DNA of 64,000 nucleotides from NCBI GenBank assembly GCA_036426205.1, contig CM071574.1:10616020-10680019 (forward strand), given 5' to 3'. The stretch comes from Ascaphus truei. Its lineage: Eukaryota; Chordata; Amphibia; Anura; Ascaphidae. This document shows positions 58,801-64,000 of the stretch, one piece after another. The translations under genes were made by a program, and so were the position numbers. Numbering within the stretch: position 1 is the first letter of the stretch; each line of letters starts with the position of its first letter. The notes under the pieces are model-generated. The model did no database searches. It was not told the DNA's origin and saw only the letters and a list, made by a program, of their open reading frames with translations.

Positions 58801-60321
58801 GTACAGGTGATCTTGTCAAGTAAGTTGGAGAAGGCCTACGCTAATTCTGCCCAGTACCAGACTTTCATGGCTCAAGTTGACGCAGCACTGGAAGCATCGC
58901 AGAAAGAGGTTCACAGGCTTACTACAGAGCTGGAAGCCTCTAGGGAGAAGAGTTGCCACTTCAACACAGAACTATATTCATTGAGAGAAATCTTCGAAGT
59001 GTTAAATATCAGGTTTGAAACTGTAACCCAAGAGTGCAAGAATCTCTATGTCCAAGTCAGTGAAGGAGATCAGAAAGTCCATGATATAGGAGAGGAGAAG
59101 AAACAGTTGGCCCAGGAAAAGTTAGACGTGCAGACGGCACTGCAGGATGCAGAGAGAGTACTGCAAGAAGAACGTGTCTCCCTGGAGCGGCGCACACAAG
59201 CAGAAAATATGCTGCAGAGTCAGCTGCGAGAACTGCATACACATCTGCAGGACACCAAGGAGAAATGGGTGAATGCTGAAGAAAAGCAGCGAGTTCTGCA
59301 GGAAGAAAGTTTCCAGACTGTCTACAAAATAAAGATGCTGCAAGATTATTTGAGTACCCAGTGTGTCCCCAAAGAACAGCATGAGGAGCTGAAGGCCACA
59401 CTGAGCATAACCAGAGCCTCGCTAGAGGAAGAGCTAAAGCTAGCAGCTGAACACACATCTTAGCAGCTCACAGCGCTGAAGGCGCAGAACGCTGAGCTCA
59501 AGACACAGCTTGCCAAAAAGGAGGAGAGAGAGAAGGTGTCCGTCTGTCAAGTGGCTGGCCTGACACAGCGCTATGAGGTCAAAATGGCCGATGCCTGCAA
59601 ATTCTTGGACCACACTGCCCGTGATAAGGTTCGGCTGCAGCTGGAGCTGGACAATGCCCGGGAGGAGTACCGGCAGCTGCAGATCAGAAATGAAGAAGAT
59701 GAAATATATTTAAGCTTTACTCTGAGTCAGCTGGGAGATATGGAGTCGCGACTCAACTCCAAAGAAGCCAAACTGACAACTGCATTGAGTGGAAAAAGAA
59801 GTGCAGAAGGACAGCTTCAAGAGCTGAAAAATCAAATAGCTGGTCTTAATGAGAATTTAGGTGATACCACGAAACGGCAGTCACAAGAGGAGACCATGGA
59901 GCGTGAATTCTATGTTCCCACTTACCCATATGAAAAGTCTGAACCCGTCCTTGATGCCCACATTCCTGATGTCCATGCCTCTGCAATGGAGTTGAACGTA
60001 TCCATTGGGAAGTTCCAGATTCCAAAACTAAAAGAGATATATTGGTCACAAAAAGAGACCACGGAAAGTGAATATGTCCCCTCTGCCGCATGTGAAGAGC
60101 CTGATGTATCTGTTCCCGATGCCCCTGCTATGACGTTAGACGGATCCCGGGTGAAGTTCCTTGCTATGCCTAATGTTCTTGATGCTGATGCCAACGCTCT
60201 TGTGATGAGGATAAATGTACCTCTCACAGATTTCCCATCAGCACTTGACATACACATTAAGTTTGCCTTCCATCAAGGTTTCCCTGAAGAGCCTGGAGGA
60301 TCGTCCGGAGAACGCTCTTGA
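58801..60321 (+). CDS. Retroelement-borne coiled-coil ORF (copy 2), one in-frame TAG
   Basis: About 500 codons of one frame, broken only by TAG at 59461-59463, where copy 1 has Gln. Almost all heptad-rich. Segment 59335-59450 carries STQ-VP-EQHEELKATLS as in copy 1. Segment 59572-59865 resembles the lamin rod: YEVKMADACKFLDHTARDKV, then RLQLELDNAREEYRQL and LNSKEAKLTTALSGKRS. After 59880 a Pro/Val/Asp-rich tail follows, and the last codons (FHQGFPEEPGGSSGERS) look like the end of a Gypsy integrase. A polypurine tract and LTR follow at once. Inference: host-derived coiled coil replacing most of pol in a Gypsy element. The 5' part (gag, 5' LTR) is missing before 58801, where the true start is unknown. 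Confidence 0.65.
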
Positions 60322-60334
60322 GAGGGGGGAGTAA
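60320..60334 (+). other. Polypurine tract
   Basis: GAGAGGGGGGAGTAA immediately before the TGTCA start of an LTR. Confidence 0.65.
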
Positions 60335-60901
60335 TGTCAAGGTCTCCTAGACCTCCTGCCTAGCCATAGTTCTTCTTTGTCCACTGGGTGTGCTGCTGTC
60401 TTCTGTTTCCTCTGGGTTCCTCTGTCTGCCTGTCTGTCTTCTTGTTGCTCCTGTCTCTGCCCTTTATAGCTTCTGCTTCCTGGTTTGTTCAATTGCCTTT
60501 GCTTGAAGTCAGACTCCTAATGCTGTGTCTGATTCCTGATCTGTTTCTGTACCTGTACCTATATTATAGAAGTCTGTTCACAGTAAAAGCCCTTGCTGGT
60601 AATCTGGCTTGTCCCTGTTTGTTCCTGTTCTCAGTCCCTGCCTCCAGACCTGTCCTTGCTCCCCTGTCCTGTTCCAGTCTCCTCGTTGCCGACCTCTGCT
60701 TGTTACCTGACTTCACTACCTGCCGCCTGCCTTGGACCTCTGCTTGTTTCCTGACTTCGCTACCTGCTGCCTGCCTCGGACCTCTGCTTGTACCTGACTT
60801 CGCTACCTGCCGCCTGCCTCGGACCCCTGCTTGTAACCCTTACTACGCTTGTGCTGTTCCGGCCACCGAGATCCTACCCGCCACAGGCGTCTCCCGTGAC
60901 A
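60335..60901 (+). repeat. 3' LTR of Gypsy-type element with internal tandem repeats
   Basis: Starts TGTCAAGG and ends CCCGTGACA, giving TGTCA/TGACA inverted ends, 567 bp. A TATA-like CTTTATAGC lies near 60470. Three units of about 50 bp (GACCTCTGCTTG, ACCTGACTTCGCTACC, TGCCGCCTGCC) occupy 60690-60835. The long plus-strand ORF here is a by-product of the repeats. Confidence 0.65.
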
Positions 60902-61210
60902 CCCTGGCAGGTTCCTGGGTCCTCTGTGTCCAGGAAATATAGGTCTCTGGGTGCCTGGGTCTTTTGATCTCAGCACACCTTTTATGCTCAAGATAGTGTC
61001 TATGTGCAGGCTTCTCTGCTTTCGTGTGTCAGCCCAAATGTGAGCTAAGTAATCCATCTCCTGTGTCTCATAGGAGGTTTTTCTTACAGACATAATAGGC
61101 CAGGTGGAGTCCGGTTAATTGCCTGCTGCACTTAACCAGATCCCTGCTGGATTTTAGAGATAGTTTCTTCAACAGGGATACGTCCCTCTTACAGTGGGGA
61201 ATTAGTGATT
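60902..61210. other. No gene seen
   Basis: Possibly fragments of other LTR elements. No domain recognised. Confidence 0.3.
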
Positions 61211-61218
61211 ACGGTAGC

Positions 61219-61612
61219 CAGTGGCAGATTTCAAAAGCCGCTGCACCTAGGCATAGCTGTTGCAGTTGCCACCTTACTTACTGCCCCCCTCTTCCTTCTG
61301 AGCCGCAGCATCAAATGATGCCGCGGACGTCACCAATGTGACGTCACACTTTATCATGTTGCCATGGTAACGTGATGTAATCACATAATTTGACGCTGCG
61401 AATTCGCATTGCCATGGCAACGAGACGCCGTGACATCACGTTGGTGACACCCGCTGCAGCTCAGAAGGAGAAGCAGGGCGGCAGGTAAGGAGGTGGTCGC
61501 AACAGCTAAATGACTTCCCATCAGGCCCGATAGGCCCAAGAGCGTGGCAAAAGTAAATGGGGCGGGACTTTTTTGCCGCCCAGGCCTGGGCCTAATGGGA
61601 AGTCTACCACTG
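61219..61612. repeat. hAT MITE, CAGTGGCAGATTT family, copy 5
   Basis: Ends CAGTGGCAGATTTC and GGAAGTCTACCACTG. Flanks ACGGTAGC (61211-61218) and ACGGTATT (61613-61620) agree at six of eight. Confidence 0.8.
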
Positions 61613-61657
61613 ACGGTATTGATATTGTAAGGAATAATATGGCACTCACATACTTAC

Positions 61658-62300
61658 TGTTAACATTGAACCTCTGTCCCACCCCCGTGACACGTACTGT
61701 GCTGCATTGGGTGAAGCCCGTCACGCGTGCACTGCATGCTAGCACTGCTGTACACCTGCCGGCACCGGACCTAGGCTCCGCCCCCGCACTACATCCCGTG
61801 GCGCACGGAGGATGCTCCTGTTTCCACTACACGTCGATGTCACATGACCAGAAACACTCGAGGGGTTAATGCTAACAACATTAATTATTCCACAGCTGCG
61901 ATACACTCCGCCCCTGCCTATCAGTATACGGTCTACCTTTGAAGACTCATTGCCTGCAGTCTTCCCATTGGCTCTCTGTTCTTTATATGCTCAGCCAACC
62001 CTTAGGCAAATTGGCTGAGCATAAACTTGTGTTTATGTACGAAGTGCTTGCCTCCATCATTCTGCTGCCCTGCTGTTGCCCTGTGCATTCTGCCTTGATC
62101 TCTTATACCTTTTGACCTCAGCTTGTACCCGGTCCTCTGCCTTCTCTGACCCCTGGACCTCATCTACGCACAACGACCATCCGACTTCTCCAATCCTAGA
62201 CCACGGTGAGTATCACGACTATTCTGACCTCTCCTACCCTGACTCAGCTGCACAACTACGACTCTGCAATCCGGACGCGGTTGCGCGGTGCATTGTAACA
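61658..62300 (+). repeat. Putative LTR
   Basis: TGTTAACATTG at the start and CATTGTAACA at the end give inverted TGTTA/TAACA termini, with a TATA-like CTTTATATGC near 61982. No second copy or clean target duplication in the window. Confidence 0.4.
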
Positions 62301-62935
62301 TCCCCACCTCAGCCTTGCGGTCCCGTCCTGTTTGTGGTGAGCACTCGTTACGCTTACTGTATTTCCACTACATCTTATGAGGTCTAAGCATTTATAAAAA
62401 AAAATAATAAATTATTAAAGGACTGAAAAGTATAAATGAATAAAAACTGTATAAAGATATCCATGTTTGCACAACATCAATGTATTAAAGATTAGAAAGC
62501 CCTGTTGCTAAAAGGGTTTATAACAAATAACTAGACAATTTATCATCTTCCTAACTTTGCTGCCTAAGATCTGTTTCAGAGGTTCTTGCAGACAAATATC
62601 CTGCAGCAATTTATCTTAATAAATTTCAAATACCTGATAGCATCCTACAAAGTGAATACAGTTAGGAAACTGAAATTACAGTGCAGTTAAGCAGATAAAG
62701 TTTCACTAACACTTCAGAGAACAGACGAATCTAAAATGAAATGCTTCTAAGGCATTAAAAAAAAACATAATTTGTTAATTATGGGGATCTCGACAACTTA
62801 GAAAGAATCCTTGAACGTAACAGCTTTTAAACAGAGATGTGTGAAACGTTTGACATTTTTGCAGTGAAAATTAAGGATGGGCGCTCTCCCATGGTGTTTT
62901 GGTATTGGTTTCAGTTCTAAAAGTTTTTTGTTTGA
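62301..62935. other. No gene seen
   Basis: AT-rich noncoding DNA. Confidence 0.35.
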
Positions 62936-63003
62936 TTTATATATATATATATAATATTATATATATATATATATCATATATCTATATATATATATATATA
63001 TAT
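62936..63003. repeat. (TA)n microsatellite
   Basis: Interrupted TATATA run next to a Penelope terminal piece. Confidence 0.9.
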
Positions 63004-63545
63004 AACTGAAGACAAGAAGCGCCAGCTCCATAGCCTAATACTGTAAAATGGGAAATGTTATTATAACATGGAGCAGTCTGTAAGACAGGTACTCACATAG
63101 GGGTAAAAACAAATTTGATTGAGACAATCTGTGAGACGATGCGTTTGGATAGCTGGAGGCTGTGTTAATAACACTTAGACAACAGAACTGGATACCAGGG
63201 TCTCTGAAGAGTACTCATCTGCTAGTGGATAGAGCTGGTAATGGGTACTCAGATTATTTGGTACAGTGAGTTCCTCTATGGCTCCACAGCATACTCCAGA
63301 CAGCGTCTCTGCTGAAATCCCTGCTACTGTAGCTGCTTCAATATTGCCTGCTTCAGTGTTGCCAGTCACTTCAGTGTACCGTGCTCATCCGCATGGACAC
63401 ACAGCTTCCTGGTTCCGCGTCTGCAGCTCCGCCTCCAAACAACGCGTCACTACGCACGTGCGTCACCACGTCCAACGTGTTTCAGAACCGTTGTGAATTT
63501 CTTTTTCCTTGAGCGGTTCAGCTCAGGAGGCCCCCTGCTCCCGCA
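63004..63545 (-). repeat. Penelope terminal (pLTR-like) region
   Basis: On the minus strand a decayed CTCAAGGA...CTGAAACACGTTGGAC motif (63512-63470) is followed by GTGACGCACGTGCG and finally GGCGCTTCTTGTCTTCAG at the 63004 end. This matches the layout of the piece ending near 54780. Confidence 0.45.
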
Positions 63546-63559
63546 AACTATTAAAAAAA

Positions 63560-64000
63560 ATACATTAAAGCAGCTTCATTACCTTTGCGGCTAGCCACTA
63601 AGACAATGAAAGGGTTAAGGCCCAATAGCAGCTTTAGTGGTGGCAATTGCCCACAATAAACCTTGCAATATGTGCTACCTACCCACCCCCTGTGCCCCCA
63701 AAACCCCTATACCCCCTAACATACATTACATTTGTTTTTGTTTCTTAAAGCATAGTTTCTGGGGGTCCCCGCTTGCCTGCCGTACCAATCCTGTGCTTTA
63801 AATTTTTTTTTTTAAATCAGGAAATAAATACCCTCCCCCCCCCCCCCGCCCCCAAAAACATTCAGTACAATCTGGGCAAAATTACTATTACCCCCCTAAC
63901 ATACATAAAATAGCTTAATTTTGGGGGGGATGCACAAGCATTACATTATAGGCCTGCGGTGGCCCTCAGGTGGTCCCCGCAGGTGTCACTCAGGTGGTCC
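63560..64000 (-). repeat. Repeat related to 33294-33780
   Basis: On the minus strand: GGACCACCTGAGTGACACC-type minisatellite units, TGTTAGGGGGGTAATAG, AGTAATTTTGCCCAG, then the GGGGG-rich part. Blocks match those at 33400-33660. Runs off the window end. Confidence 0.45.

Noticed and set aside
60388..60942. 184-codon ORF rich in Leu, Pro and Cys
   Set aside because: Lies within an LTR and its tandem units; the start is preceded by LTR sequence and no domain is visible.

Overview
The window looks like intergenic or intronic DNA of a large vertebrate genome, most likely a frog. That is an inference from the repeat mix: Neptune-type Penelope elements, L2-like LINEs, a Gmr1-like Ty3/Gypsy element, many hAT and Harbinger MITEs, Tc1/mariner DNA, and long (TA)n and (TG)n tracts in AT-rich sequence. 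I see no ordinary host gene. Every coding region I can support belongs to, or is carried by, a mobile element.

Layout. 1-1407: a long GC-rich LTR cut by the window edge. 1463-4385: a pol-less Gmr1-like LTR element whose gag is followed in frame by a host-like coiled-coil segment. 4386-6310: the 3' end of a Penelope-like element. 6540-8330: GC-rich minisatellite and TA/TG tracts. 9356-40859: mostly AT-rich noncoding DNA with MITEs, an L2 tail, a solo LTR (30325-31086), Penelope terminal pieces and simple repeats. 40860-51047: one LTR split by an 8.9-kb DNA transposon (41121-50044). 52683-52965: a diverged relative of that transposon's left end. 52979-58510: an L2-like LINE interrupted by a minus-strand Penelope copy (54751-56560) between 430-bp direct repeats. 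58801-60901: a second coiled-coil ORF ending in a polypurine tract and an LTR. 61219-64000: a hAT MITE, an LTR-like block, a Penelope terminal piece and a minisatellite-bearing repeat.

The most unusual object is the 41121-50044 transposon. It has related terminal inverted repeats and what looks like a TA target duplication inside an LTR whose own ACCG duplication is intact. It carries three genes: a Tc1/mariner transposase (minus strand, five exons, four GT-AG introns, exactly 990 coding nt, DDE residues visible, one in-frame TGA), a divergently transcribed BEN-domain gene with Pro/Asp-rich repeats (plus strand, now frameshifted), and a divergent forkhead-domain gene (minus strand, one in-frame TAG) next to the right end. 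A 401-bp MITE at 14605-15005 shares the subterminal sequence of the right end. A Tc1/mariner element carrying two extra DNA-binding genes is, to my knowledge, not a described arrangement.

The second unusual object is the pair of retroelement-borne coiled-coil ORFs (2055-2755 minus, 58801-60321 plus). They share one module, then diverge into stretches resembling non-muscle myosin II tail (first copy) and lamin rod (second copy). This suggests capture of host cytoskeletal coding sequence by Gypsy-type elements lacking pol.
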